NCBI GenBank assembly: GCA_004794655.1 | Contig: SMMW01000009.1 | Span: 1,262,501 to 1,326,500, forward strand | DNA from: Marisa cornuarietis | Taxonomy: Eukaryota > Mollusca > Gastropoda > Architaenioglossa > Ampullariidae | DNA: 64,000 bases | Direction: 5' to 3' | In this document: positions 33,501 through 46,603 of the stretch, one piece after another | Position numbering within the stretch: the stretch's first letter is position 1 | Layout of the letters: each line of letters opens with the position of its first letter | Notes under the pieces: model-generated | The model's input: only the letters and a program-made list of their open reading frames with translations | Told to the model about the DNA's origin: nothing | Databases searched by the model: none | Position numbers and translations under genes: made by a program

Positions 33501-36221
33501 ATTGTGAGCACTTATGTAAGGGGGCAGGGAGAGCAACTCACTCGCCCACAGAGAGAAAGAGAGCGAGAAAGAAATAGATAGAGCAAGCAAACATGGTTTT
33601 TACGATTGCATGGATATAAATGTGCTCTGTTTTTATCTTTCATAGCTTGATGGTATGTGTGCTCGCAGGCACAGGCATGCGTGGATGAGTACAGCAAGAC
33701 AGCAAGCGCTGATTCCCAAAACCATTTCTCTACAGAACCTTTAACTCTTTGCCACAGTCCATCAACATACCGTGAGAAAAGTCCGGCTGAGCTTTTGTCG
33801 TTCATCAGGAACATCATGTATAGCTTCCCTCGCCAGCGCTTTGTCCCTCTGTATCTTGAATCTCACCTGTTTTGCATCCTCATAGAAAATTTTTAAAATA
33901 TCGATACAACACCCTGATTCTTATGCCAAGAGCAAGGACTGCGGTTAAAACGAATTCTCTGCATAATATTTTGTAAGGACAATGGTTTGCTTCTCCCAAA
34001 AGTATAAATCGGTTTTCGCGATAAGACAAACATAATTGTCGCAAGCACAAAATTGACTTTATCATCCTTACTGTCAAGGGGGTTTGCGCTTTTTGTCTTT
34101 AAATGTATTTGACGAGCATAAAAATAATCTGTGTCGAGCTGCGCATTTTCCAATGACATATTTAGTTTGAAGATTATGAAGCACCAGCATGCATTTGTAC
34201 GAGAAACGCAATGATCCTGGCTAGAAGCCAGATCCTTCTTTTCTTTCAAATGTTTTATCAAGACTGACCTGGCCTTTACTTGTGGTTATAAATGTAGGAA
34301 TTTTCAAAGTTAAGGCCATTCTGCGCATGAAAAACTTTCACGTAAAAAAAAAACCTCTGGCAGATGAGTAAAAACGGAAAAAAGAAGAGTATATGTTCTG
34401 CGACTTATTTATGTGATCGTTCGAACATTGCGATGATTCAGAGCTGAATTCAGGAATGCGTCGATGATTTGACCACTTTCTAGCCATGAAGACCCTTTCG
34501 AGGTTAATTACAGTTAAATTAGCTTAGGTAAGGTCTTATGAACCGTGAACGGTTTGACCAATAAGAAAATTCAAATAGATTCATCATAGCAATACTCTTA
34601 AACACAGCTTGTGACCTTAACCGCCAGCTTGTTTTTTTCTTTATTAAAGTATTGACAGAAAAAGACAATGACTCAATCTCTTGTGTGTTGACTTAAAAAA
34701 GGGTAGAAACTTAATAAACTGTGAAGTTTACAAAAAGTCATTTAAATATCGCCAAGGCCTCAAAACAGACCATTGCGGCAATTATTCACGAATGCTTATT
34801 TGTCTGGCAGTGCAAGAACAGACAATGCGCGACTTCCCAGTAAGTTGAATGTTTTTCGAAAGGACTAAGCACAACAAAGATTGAGTCAGAGAATAACAGA
34901 GTTCAGACGCAGGATTATGTATTCAAAGGCGACACTCAGGACCTTCATCACAACCTTTCATCACCAGTAAGAACTTCTCAGCTGCTCCTCATCCTCGCCA
35001 TGTCAAGTTCCCTCAATAGACAAACCATCGAGATTTTTGTTCAGAAACAAATAAACTTTCATCCTCAACTGTCAAGCGACCAATAATGTCTCCAACATGC
35101 AACTCACGATTTGTACTCATGATTTCTTCGCTTTTCGTAGGATTTTCCTATTTTGTGGTCTTATTGTTCACTGGCTACAATAAAACGAAACCACCGAACT
35201 GTTGTGGTTATGATCCCGGTGGTGGCACTGTGAGTGATCTGAGGCAAGAGTGGCTGTGAAGTTCTTTCCTGCAGCTTGTTCTCTATAATTTATTTCCTCA
35301 TTTCATCTCTGATTTTCCCTGTCTTTTTTCTTTGCATTCTCTTCACCCTAATTATATTTTCCGTTTAAAAATTCTTATAATGGTCTTTCTCGTAAGCACA
35401 TGACACTTCCATTTTCCCATGCAGCTAACTCCCCAAGGCCTTCTTTATCTCCCTGACTCGTTTTGTCTTTTTGTTGTGAAGGAAGTTTATCTTTTTCTCT
35501 GATACCGGTCTTATCGACAGGGAAAGAGGTAGGAATATTCTAGCAAAGCGTTAAAGCGCTTGTCGACCCATTGGGGCAAAGGTAATAAAGTTGTGTGGCC
35601 GTACTTAGGAATCAACGGTAACAATATTCAAAGTTAGCTTTGGAGCAGAACCGTCCTGTAACTGGAAGACCTAGAAATTGGATGGATATATTAAAGGCCC
35701 TGGGTCGTCTTCGCACGGTTGACAGCTGTGGTTTTGAATGACTTGATGAACGAGCAGCTGTTTATGACGAAAACAACCGATAATTTGCGATATGCTTCTA
35801 CGGGAGAGATGAACAGTACAAGTTATTGTCATTGCTCCATTACGGACATTACAATAACACGTGACCCTATTATCCTGAGGTCAAACGAGCGTAAACATTA
35901 CAAATGTAAATACATGTATGTGCACCAGATGGCTGATATTCTGTCTTGCCTGGGCGCTGTACCTCCCCCTCCTCCCCCCCACCCCGTCTGGTGTTCGCAG
36001 ACGTTGGCACGTGCGGTCTGAAGGCGACGCCTTTGCTCAGGTTTGAGAGGGTGAACCGCGAAGATTCGAGAGCAGAGCTTGTGACTAATCACTGATAACT
36101 GTGTTAAGCAGAAAATATCTGCCACCTTGAACAGAATCGATAAAAGGAACAGTGTCGGAGATCAGTTTCTTTATTTCTCTCTTTCTCCTTACTTCACACA
36201 AATGTGTGTTTGAATGTAGTG

Positions 36222-36222
<1 letters not shown>
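33501..36222. other. Unassigned sequence
   Basis: No domain recognised. A plus-strand stretch near 35640-35745 reads EQNRPVTGRPRNWMDILKAL and faintly resembles the C-terminal tail of some non-LTR retrotransposons, too short to call. C-rich run at 35963-35982. Confidence 0.45.

Positions 36223-36289
<67 letters not shown>
36223..36289. repeat. (GT)n microsatellite
   Basis: About 33 uninterrupted GT units. Confidence 0.97.
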
Positions 36290-36292
<3 letters not shown>

Positions 36293-38451
36293 GGATTTTT
36301 TTCTTCCTTAACAGAGACAGAGTGGACGAAAAATGAAAGTATAGTGGATTAAGGATGTGATCTATAATGTCTCTGCACCTCGTACTAATGTGATTCCGAG
36401 GGCTGCGCGTGCATCTGGGCGTGCGCTCATGTGCACATGTTAATTACTGCTTCTATCCTGCTATTTTCACAGTTAGTGCTATTTTCACAGAAAAACACAT
36501 GCTGTATCTTTTGTTAAAGAATACAGGACTGGATGTGTTGAAAGTCCACATTATATCGCCATCTCCTTACTCTAAGAATCACAAGCGGCAAGCAAATCTT
36601 TATATCGACATGCAGCGAAATACAATCTGGAAATGTGTTAAAGTAGCTTCCCTTGTAAACATTCTCAGTTTTCGACAAAGCGTAAAGACATTTTTAAAAA
36701 TAATTTGGTTAAATAACAATTGTAAAACGTTTGTCTGTTTGATAGCAAAGTATTTTGAGTTTTTATCTTATTTTATTGCAGAATATTTATGGCTGCGTTT
36801 TCAATAATTCACTCTCCGACTTCATGATGTGTACTAAAGAACAGTTTCACGCAGAAGTGTTAAAATCCAGAAAAGCACGACAGAAGAAGGAAGATGAATG
36901 GAAGATAAGAGATGTTGAAACAAACATGAATTAGTGAGCCGTGAAAGTAAACGCAGCCATTTGGGGGTAAGAAATACTGAAGTGTGTGAAACTTCTTAGA
37001 CTCGATCAAAGAACTAGAGCTAGAACCACGTGTGGAGCAGAACCATACTTTAAATATGTAAGGAAATGGGTAAAAACTACATTTTCCTTATTCACTGTCC
37101 CTTAATACTTTGATCTAACTGGTTTTCACGAAGACTTGGAAGAAAAGAACGGTAATCAAGAGACAAGAAACTCTTCACAAGTAAAGGTAAAAAAATTCTT
37201 CAACAGCCTGGAATTCTTTGCAGCATGACAAATGACAGATGACCAACTTTATCAAAATGTGGTCAGGTACGACGTGTCCTCAAGAAAATGTGTTACAAGA
37301 CACGAATAAGGCAAAGAGTGCATCATACCAAAACAAAAACATTTCATCTTATGTCTAAAACTATTTGTAAGGCACACCTACAGCATCATACACAGTTAAG
37401 TATGTTATTAAACTATCGCAGATCAGATTATGATGTATGCTAGTGTTCATGAGCACTCTTCATTGAAGAAAATACTGTGAAATCCTCCCGAGCTATCCAA
37501 AGAATAAACCCATTGGCGCAAGGTTTCGATGGCGTTTTCGCACTACTTTCAATCTAAACATATGTGCATTTAATAAGATGAAAGATCGAAGTTTATAAAC
37601 TACAATAGCGCGCAAACGAGCTCGTATCCAGCAACCAAACGAACGATGCACACCTGCTCATATCAAATTCAAAAACTAACATTTGAAACACCTTTAGAAG
37701 TTGGTTTCTTCTTTGACAGAGGCCAGTTGCACAACAAATTTCTAATTTAAACACTTTTAGGCCTTAAATCTTTTCAGATAATAAGTTTAAAATGCACACC
37801 ACAATTTTAGAATTTTTAAAACTAAGACTTCTTTAAGTAAGATAAAGTTGTTTAAGTCTGACTTTCCGTCCTGTCAGTACAATTTTTTGTATGTTATTGT
37901 GCGATGCATCTAAATGGCAGAGAAGAGATTCTGCTTCTTTAGAACAGTTTTAAGGTTTAGAAACATGTTGTGCAACTGGCCCCTGGACTCTAGATATATA
38001 ACCCACAAGCGCAGGTAATACAAGAATACTTGAACCAATGGCAGCCAGTGCCTCTTTAAAGATTTCTTTCCTTAATAGACTGCTCCAAGGCTTTAGACAT
38101 CAAGCAAAAGGAAGCAGGAAATTCATGCACTGAAATAACATATGAACAGTGAAAATGTTATTTCAAAAATATCCTTTTAATCTTTCTGCAGGCGATTCCT
38201 TGTTCTCGCGATGGCTTTTGGATCAATAATGTTTGTCTTTTCGAAAATCTTTCCTTCCTTTGTTTTTTTGCCTCTTTATGAACAGGAGTAAGCGCACATT
38301 GGCCGCTGATACTCTTGGGTTGATATGCATTTCCTTCCTTTCAATTGTTAACGTTTATCAGGTGTTGTTCTCACATCTCTCTATCTCAAGCTCTTTCTGC
38401 CTCGCGTGCTTAGGGAAAGTCTCACTCACGTGCGCACACATACAGGCCCGC
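36290..38451. other. Unassigned, AT-rich
   Basis: A plus frame at 36409-36807 (132 codons) is the longest here; its translation is rich in Leu, Ile, Phe and Lys as expected for AT-rich noncoding DNA and has no motif. Nothing else recognised. Confidence 0.5.

Positions 38452-38524
<73 letters not shown>
38452..38524. repeat. (CA)n microsatellite
   Basis: About 36 uninterrupted units, the longest pure dinucleotide run in the window. Confidence 0.97.
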
Positions 38525-38526
<2 letters not shown>

Positions 38527-38984
38527 ATACAGACATATCCATATCCACACACCCCAGAAAGCATGCACACAAAGGTACATATCTGCAGTCTATCGCTTTC
38601 CGATGTCGACAATCAACCTCAGAATGTTATCATTAATGACTGTTGTGGGTATTTTCGCCTTTTTCTCCGGCTCTTTTGAGTTTGCCGCCCCTGCAAGTGG
38701 CGAGAGACCCTCATAAAGCGGTGGGGCTGTCAGAAAACCTTCGTCGGTGAAACAAAAAATTCTACTCACTAAATTACAGGCAGGCTGTTGGTTATTATGT
38801 TCGACTTCAGAGCATAATGGTTCGACGCTCGCAAGAGTCACGAGACTAGAAAATGGAGGCATATATTATCAAAAAGGCATTGTGTGTGTGTGTGTGTGCA
38901 AATCTTTTTCTTTTCTTTTATTGCGGCATAGAAGGACTACGTTATAAGGGGTAGCTGATTGGCTGATTTAGTATGAAAGTGCTT
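38525..38984. other. Unassigned sequence
   Basis: Short GT run at 38879-38898. No gene recognised. Confidence 0.5.
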
Positions 38985-39173
38985 TCATCTTGAGGTGATT
39001 TCACACTACGGGAGGGGGAAAGGGAGAAATCCAGAGTACCAGGAGTAACCCGCCGACATCCAGCTTGCGAAGGGGTGTCGCATATAGAGAGTATCCCGAG
39101 ATGAGATCTGAACCCAGACTTATTGAAATGATTACAAGCGAATGTTTTAACCACTACACTACCAGACGCCCCT
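38985..39173 (-). mobile_element. tRNA-derived SINE
   Basis: The minus strand from 39173 reads GGCGTCTGGTAGTGTAGTGG with the A box TAGTGTAGTGG, then about 40 bases later GGGTTCAGATCTC as the B box. A body of about 100 bases follows (GGGATACTCTC, GGCGGGTTACTCC). The head differs from that of the SINE at 9460-9716, so at least two tRNA-derived families are present. No clean tail is visible. Confidence 0.65.
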
Positions 39174-40039
39174 GTCACAAGGGATTATGTAATATTACAA
39201 TTAAGAAACAAGAATGAATAAAATAAACAACGCGGGATTGGACAGGAAGGGGTCAAGGGGAAAGAGACAAAAACGGAAAATGAAAATAAAGAGGGAAGAT
39301 GGTAGAATTGTGCAGCATGCTTGTGAACTTTTTAAAATCAACAAACAGTCCACAGAAAGATCAAACAATATGCTGCATGATTTGTGGTCTACGCATGTCC
39401 GCACACTCTGCTCCTCTACCGTCGTCACTGACCTGTCTACAACTGACAGTGATGGCGACAGGATGCGGCAAGCATGCCTTGACATCGGATGGCAGGAGAC
39501 CGACCACAAAATGCCACAGATTGTAAACTTGCCGCCAGAGTCTTCTCCCACCGACAGGATCAAGTCTCACGATCGGCAACAGCCTAAACATACATCAGCA
39601 CATCGAACACCGCTATGGACATCCTTAGGTCCTGGTCCTCCCTTCCAAAATGTCAATCCAATCCACTCCCTCCATCATCCTACCTCCCAGACGTCAAGGG
39701 ACAGCACTCGCAGGATGCTATTTTGGCTTCTCCGCGCGTGCTTTCCGACGACGGTTGTCTGCCCTTAAGGTGACTAGAAGTTGGACGAGAAACGAAAGGC
39801 AAACCCAAGCTGGGGGACAATTAATTGGTATGACATTTTATCTTAAAGACAATTAATATCATTTATAAAAAATAATGAACCATAGTAATCATGGTCACTC
39901 CGGACCAGCAATAGTTACCTGTCATAATGCGAGACCAAGGGACAGATTGATTCCAAAAAAATATGGGCAAAAAAAAGAGATCCCTAACTGCAATTAATTA
40001 TAGAGTGGATTCTGATTTATTTTCTCGAAGGTACTTATC
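39174..40039. other. Unassigned; one long open frame
   Basis: The plus frame 39214-39768 (184 codons) starts at ATG and is uninterrupted, with a basic start (KGSRGKRQKRKMKIKRE) and Ser/Thr/Pro/His-rich remainder. I recognise no domain, and other frames are also open here, so it is not called as a gene. Confidence 0.35.
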
Positions 40040-41030
40040 GATATGACTATGTCTGCAGCTAAAATGTCTTTAAGTAAGAAGTATGATCATTATAGAAGTC
40101 TTTTACACAAGACAAACTGTGAACTACGCGATGTAAGAACCCAAGATCGTATTGGAGGCTTCTACACTCATCTTCTGCAAGTAGGAATAAGTCACTCCAT
40201 CTCACGAGAAATTAATTATTGGGCTACTCTGAAAAATTAAGAAATATTCCTGACAAAAAGAACCTCCCTAACGACCTGTCGACAATATTTTTGCATTGTA
40301 TTGTCTAATTGATATTTATTTACAAGAAGCGATTACAGGAAGCCTTTTGATAATGTGCAAATAAGTATTCTTTGAGGTGGAATGGGATTATAAGTACCTA
40401 GTAACAGCTTTTAATTTGAATAATAAATTCAGTAAGGCTACTAAATTACAATGTGTCCTTGCAAATAAAACTATGTTCTCATTGATAAAGAAATATAGAA
40501 CACTGGAACTGCCCTTTGATAGTCAAAGCGACATTTTTGATAGATGTATAAAAACTGTTTTTCTGTTGGAACTGAAAGCTGGGCTTTTGAATCTCTTGAT
40601 CCTAGTGACAGGATGCAGCTAAGATTTATGAAAAATGAAGCTGAATGTAAAAACTACATGTATGGTGAGAGGCGAACTAGGCGTTTTTTGCTACATCAGT
40701 CTTTGCAGAATGGAGGTTACTGTGCTTCTGGTATAGACTATATGCCAACTATTATCCTTGCTCCTCTTTGGAATGGGAATTAGGCTGGTTTAGCTGCGTA
40801 CGTTCATTGTTAAATACATTAGACATGAGGTCTTTCGTTCAAAGGAAACCTTGGTTGTAGCTTTTCTCCCCGTCAGTTTAAACAGATAGTAATGCAATGT
40901 GTGAAGGATCAGTTTATACAAGAATGGAAACAAGCTATGAATACAAATGTCTGCGTTACTTACCGTATTTCAAAGAATATTTTGGCTTTTTTATTTGGCT
41001 ATTTTAACGATAGGAAGGTGCTCAGTTACA
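40040..41030 (+). mobile_element. Non-LTR retrotransposon, C-terminal region (degenerate)
   Basis: From 40377 the plus strand reads a YKYLVTAFNLNNKFSKA stretch, then TMFSLIKKYRTLELPFDSQ, FDRCIKTVFL and, after frame changes, QLRFMKNEAECKNYMYGE and CVKDQFIQEWKQAMNT (near 40900). This matches the post-catalytic part of a retrotransposon reverse transcriptase (YLG..FN..GKF.., LLYGCEVWG, LKDQF.QEW). Upstream, 40043-40240 ends in ISREINYWATLKN, like a downstream segment of the same protein out of order. It is a different family from those at 6640 and 60426. Confidence 0.7.
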
Positions 41031-41162
41031 ATATATGAATAGTTACACAGTACGTAATGAAAAAAATGAGCCAGTGGAAAAAAGTGTTAAAAAATATGAG
41101 CAAGTGACACAATCTTAAAAAAAACCCTTATATCTAGACTATTCAAATGCACACAAACAACA

Positions 41163-41163
<1 letters not shown>
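41031..41163. other. AT-rich spacer
   Basis: Spacer between the retrotransposon fragment and the CA repeat; nothing recognised. Confidence 0.5.

Positions 41164-41203
<40 letters not shown>
41164..41203. repeat. (CA)n microsatellite leading into a minisatellite
   Basis: Twenty CA units end in two CAAA units and then the first AATCTTAGC string of the adjacent array. Confidence 0.95.
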
Positions 41204-41207
<4 letters not shown>

Positions 41208-41210
41208 AAC

Positions 41211-42440
41211 AATCTTAGCAGCATCCCCCCACACACACAATATTAACTGCATCCCCCCACCACACAATCTTAGCTGCATGCCCCCCCCCACACACAATCT
41301 TAGCTGCATCCCCCCACACACACAATCTTAGCTGCATCCCCCCACACAATCTTAGCTACATCCCCCCACACACAATCTTAGCTGTATCCCCCCCCACACA
41401 CAATCTTAGCTGCATCCCCCCACACACACAATCTTAGCTGCATGCCCCCACACACAATCTTAGCTGCATCCCCACACACACAATCTTAGCTGCATCCCCC
41501 CACACACACAATCTTAGCTGCATCTCCCCCCCCACACACAATCTTAGCTGCATCCCCTCCACACACACAATCTTAGCTGCATCCCCCCCACACACAATCT
41601 TAGCTGCATCCCCACACACACAATCTTAGCTGCATCCCCAACACACACAATCTTAGCTGCATCCCCACACACACAATCTTAGCTGCATCCCCACACAATC
41701 TTAGCTGCATCCCCCACACACACAATCTTAGCTGCATCCCCCCACACACAATCTTAGCTGCATCTCCCCACACACAATCTTAGCTGCATCCCTCCACACA
41801 CACAATCTTAGCTGCATCCCCACACACACAATCTTAGCTGCATCCCCACACACACAATCTTAGCTGCATCCCCCCACACACAATCTTAGCTGCATTCCAC
41901 CCACACACACAATCTTAGCTGCATCCCCACAAACACAATCTTAGCTGCATCCACACACACAATCTTAGCTGCATCCCCCACACACACAATCTTAGCTGCA
42001 TCCCCCACACACAATCTTAGCTGCATCCCCACACACACAATCTTAGCTGCATCACCCCACACACAATCTTAGCTGCATCCCCACACAATCTTAGCTGCAT
42101 CCCCACACACAATCTTAGCTGCATCCCCCACACACAATCTTAGCTGCATCCCCCACACACACAATCTTAGCTGCATCCCCACACACAATCTTAGCTGCAT
42201 CCCCACACACACAATCTTAGCTGCATCCCCCACACACATCTTAGCTCTCTTAGCTGGATCCCCACACACACATCTTAGCTGCATCCCCACAGAATCTTAG
42301 CTGCATCCCCACACACAATCTTAGCTGCATCCCCACACAATCTTAGCTGCATCTCCCCACACACAATCTTAGCTGCATCCCCCTCCACACACACAATCTT
42401 AGCTGCATCCCACCCACCCCCACCCCACACACACACACTT
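41211..42440. repeat. Minisatellite of about 50 units, 21-30 bp each
   Basis: The core AATCTTAGCTGCAT is nearly invariant. Between cores lies a C run of 3-9 bases and then a CA run of 3-6 units, and these two runs account for most length differences. Rare core variants include TATTAACTGCAT at the left end, TTAGCTACAT and TTAGCTGTAT near 41350-41390, and a rearranged unit at 42238-42256. Cys/Val/Leu-rich frames on the minus strand are artefacts. Copy number is a count by eye. Confidence 0.97.
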
Positions 42441-44140
42441 CATCAACGGCAGCTTTTACCTGAACATCGTTGACAATTCGTGGTCATGGGGGTCACGAAA
42501 TCCCTGGAACGCCATCACCTTTTCCTACTTTTTCTTCCCTCTCCCAGCCCTTCTAACCCTATCTTGCTTTATACGCGTCCTTCTTCTTTCTGTAGCCGGA
42601 ATCGCTCAGTTTGTCTAGATTTCGTGTTGTCCCTCTGACTTCTACTTACAGAAAATTTTGTAAAAATGCAGCCAGACAACATTGTGGCATCCTGCGTGAA
42701 CAGCTGTGGCCTTCTCGTACCGATGCCACGTTCTTCATCCACAGCTGTGAGGCACTGTGTCCACCATCCAAGTGGTCTAAAGCTGGACCATCTCGTTCGA
42801 TTGATACGTTCTTACATTTGCAAACTATACTTTGGTTTCATTGACCACGTGTCCACTGCAACGTCTGGAAATTATGATAATTGTTGCTGTGGTGTTGCAA
42901 GTCACACGTGTTAATTAGTTTAGTCGTTTTGCAATTTGTTTACTGAAAGGGAAACTGGAAAACACACACCTACCCCACACCACCACCCACCCCACACACA
43001 TAGAGAATGAGAAAGACAACTCTTGATTAAAAGGCAAACAAAGGGCTTTTATCACAGCTAGTCTTCCCCCTAAGGAGAGGAAATAATTGATCAAGCTAGA
43101 AAATAATGTCATAACAGCATGCACAATGCACTAAAAATGAAAAGAGAGAGAGAGACAAATCTCTCTCTCTCACACATACACGCACGCACACACACACACA
43201 CAATATACCAAGAGATTGGAATATATTATGGATTTTAAGGGCCTAAATTAAATTCCAAATTTCCGCAGAAAACACAAAGAATTGTATTCAACTCCATAGT
43301 GATTAATCAGAACGCCTGAAGTAATAACTACAAGAAAAAAAATCCATATGATGCACGAATAAATCTAAAAAAAAAGTACAGGCTAGTGGCTGAAGTCACC
43401 TCTCTTGTTCTTTTTCTATCGCTCCAGCATCTAAGCCGGCCCACCGGCTGTCTCAAACTCTCTCTAAGCCGTTAGACCTTGGCGAGCTCCAAGACCGTCC
43501 GCTCAGCAGAAGAGGTCGCGGCCTGCCTGTGGGCGACGGAAGAAGACTTGAAAAGATGCATGAACACTGTTTGTGCATATGGCGGAAGAGTTAGTGGTGG
43601 AGAGAATGCGAAACAGAAAATGCTAAAGCAGGGCAGCTTGCCAGCTATACTGCCTGCGGTGGAATTCAGAACACTGAATTGTCTCCTCGGCAAGCAGCAT
43701 CGTGTTTGGCTTCTGCAATGATCCGTTTCAAGTTTAGGAGCGATATCGAGAGTGACCGGTCCTGATTAAGGCTCCTCAGCTTGGCACATACCTCCCCAGT
43801 TTATGTCATGCCTGATTTCCCGTTTAGTTTTATTTTCAATCGAAAAGGATGCGACTTAGTCCGGTTCAGAACACATTTTCCTGAAACATTTATCCATAGC
43901 TGAAGTACATTGGGTGAACCAAGCTGTCTCCGTGTGAACGAGTGGTGTCCCTTTGTCTGCCTGTGTGATTGCGGGTGTGTCTTTGGCGGGAAGGTTGCGT
44001 GCGAAAAGCGCTAGCCTCCGGTGGAGGAAGAGGCATTGTAGCCTGGTGATTAGTATGGCTCACCGTGGCAAGAAAGGTCGTCATAGCGGTTCATCGTGTT
44101 TAGGACACGGCCTGTGAAAGTCGGAACCCAACCATATTCT
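42441..44140. other. Unassigned sequence
   Basis: CA and GA runs at 43140-43202. Plus frame 43479-43721 (80 codons) is open and unrecognised. No gene recognised. Confidence 0.5.
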
Positions 44141-44332
44141 TCCGCCGCCTTTACCTCCTGTTAGAAAAATCCCGTATCCGTTCCCAAAGGGCAGCTGCTT
44201 AGTGGGCCGGAAGAGTTTTCCAGACAGAGAACCGAGCAGTTTTCGAATCTCTGAAAAAATGTTTCCGTACAGTATATCGTCTTCAAAATCAGGTCGGTTG
44301 TTGATGTCCCTCTCGCTGAAGTCTTTACCCAA
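44084..44332 (-). other. Open frame of coding appearance, unrecognised
   Basis: The minus-strand frame runs FSERDINNRPDFEDDILYGN, then IFSEIRKLLGSLSGKLF and QLPFGNGYGIFLTGG, with mixed composition unlike the low-complexity frames around it. A donor-like CAGGAG/GTAAAG sits at 44158-44150 within it. The upstream acceptor candidate GAGCGCAG near 44343 follows a purine-rich tract, which argues against splicing. There is no ATG start. It could be an exon of an unknown gene or chance. Confidence 0.2.
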
Positions 44333-44360
44333 TGAACCTGCGCTCTCTCTCTCTCATCTT

Positions 44361-46572
44361 AGTCTATTTATGGCTCCCGGATATATCGAGGTGCGTGTAG
44401 ATGCTGCCAAATGCCTATCTTGACTAAGTAACAAGAAACATAAAGGAACTTAATGGGATGCTCTCCTGTTGATTAAAATGTTAAAAAAAATTCTGAAACC
44501 TCTACTCCCTTTCCGCCAGTAGAAGTCCTTTTATAGAACATTAATTTGGGTATAAAATGAAAGTTACTAATTATTTTGATTCTGTCCATCGGGAGATCAC
44601 AGCTAAAAAGATTGTTAGAAGCTCTGAAATTATCTTAATTATGCCTACCGCCCGTGACTCGTAATCTACCTGACGCGGGGAATAACGTCTCTTGTTTTGC
44701 GCTAACAAGGGCAGATAATTAACTCGTTCCTTATTTGTTAGGGGAGACGATCTCTGGTCAAAGCCCAAGGAGGAATCTAGTAGGCATCAGGAATAGAAGG
44801 TAACTTGAACTTCGGAGACTTTCTTAGCCAGATTTATGAGACACTGCACAGATATTTTTTAAAGGTCGAAGGACCAGCATTCCAAGAGCTTTAGTTTTTT
44901 TTAAATTTATTATCAGAAGTTTTTCTGTTTTAGGGAAAAGTGATCATTCCAATGGATCTTCTACCTGAATCTCGGGGGAAGAGAAGTTGGAGAAATGAAG
45001 AGAATTGGAGACTCCCAGTTTAGCTCCTATGAAGACAAGAGCGAAGAAGAGTTAATGATCAAATTTAATTCTATATGCGGCAGCCATCTCACACCGGTAC
45101 GCTTTTCTTATCATCAGAGGGAAAGAAAAGAAGAGAGAAAGTATAGACCTTATTTCCTTATTAGATAGTTTGTATTTATACATATTTCTTTTATTGTCTG
45201 TGCAGTTTTTAGGACACTGAGTTTCATCTGTTATAGCACACACACACACACACTATTACGCAGTGCTATTGCTGTTGATGGCAACGTCTTCACCTGGGAT
45301 GTGCAGTTATTAATATTTAAACTAAATTGAAAATCTGCTGTTCATCCGTCAAAAAACCCCATTCGCCACTAAAAGCGAGCCATCCTTTTTTATATGCTTC
45401 TTTACAGATTGCTTTAATTCCTGCTCCTGGCCATTATTTGCACATTGCTTTTACGAAGCTATCTCTTTGTCTTTACCCTTGTGACGGAATATAAGTATTT
45501 GTTTTACAGATGTTGTTGATGGTGGTAGTGCTGGTGTTTGCTGCTGGTTTTGTTGATGTCACAGACGCATCTTCTTTTTGCTGCATTATATCTAATCATT
45601 CTCAAATGCGAAACTCACGCATGTCTTCTGCTTGGAAAAAACGTTGCCATCAAGCTTTTTCTTTAAATTTTTTGGAAGTGACTGACTGACTGACTGACTG
45701 GCTGGGAGCTCCTCTCGCTCATTTACTCGCTTACTCGAGTGACCTCCTCTTGCTCAGGGAAGAAGGAGGAGCTACTTTTTTGTGGGCAGCAATGAAGACG
45801 AACACTAACTCTAGTGCAACGACTTTCCAATGTAGATTTGTCGATCGTAATACACCATTGCGCCTAGAAAGTGCTGCCAAAGCAAATTTAAGCAATTTCT
45901 GGTATTTTGTATGCCCTCTTTTCTCCATTTGCAGAAAATTGGAATAAGGCGCGAGCGAAAAAGCAGATGAGAGAGCAAGTCAATAAAAAACGAACAAACA
46001 GAACGAAAAGAAGAAAAATGGAATGAAGGAAGTACAGAAAGAAAGAAAAAAAATAACTGGGGGACATTGTGTTTCCAGGCACCTGCTTCTCTTCGTACAA
46101 ATCAGTCTACATCAGAAGTACGCTACAGAGGAAAGTACAAGGAGGTTGTAGCAGTAACTTTGAAAAGAACTTCTGAAGCACACGGGGCATAAAACTAAAT
46201 CATCTGCGAGCCCACCTTACCATGTCGTCTGGCATCTGTGGACACAACCTCTTCGTTCTTGGTTCACACCAACGCTGTCATGTCGGGCATCTACCAATGG
46301 AGGATGCTTAGGGAGAATAGAAAAGTATGCAAAAAAGTGGCTTCCAAGAGAACTAGGAAAAGTCAATTCTTTGAACTCCTTTCAAGACCGCCTATGCCAG
46401 TCGCTGCAGCTCTTTATAGCTGTTCACCTTTTGTCTACAAAACACATTTTTTCTGCAAATTGTAACGGAATGAACAGAATGACAATCGGTATTATGCAGT
46501 AACTGCTCTCACATTCTTTTTTTAAAATAACTTTAAAATGAAACAAGCAGGTATAGAAGATAGAAATATTCA

Positions 46573-46603
<31 letters not shown>

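Noticed and set aside
35640..35745. Retrotransposon C-terminal tail (RPVTGRPRNWMDILKAL)
   Set aside because: Only about 30 residues with no neighbouring domain; similarity is too weak to annotate.
36409..36807. 132-codon open frame as a gene
   Set aside because: AT-rich composition and hydrophobic Ile/Phe/Lys bias with no motif; consistent with chance.
39214..39768. 184-codon ATG-started open frame as a gene
   Set aside because: No domain, low-complexity basic start, and other frames are open on both strands in the same place.
41434..42290. Cys-rich repeat protein with a KIVCVG/MQLRLCV motif
   Set aside because: It follows the minisatellite unit and shifts frame whenever the C or CA run changes length.
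41164..42440. CRISPR-like array
   Set aside because: Units are adjacent with no unique spacers, variable parts are simple C and CA runs, and the context is eukaryotic.
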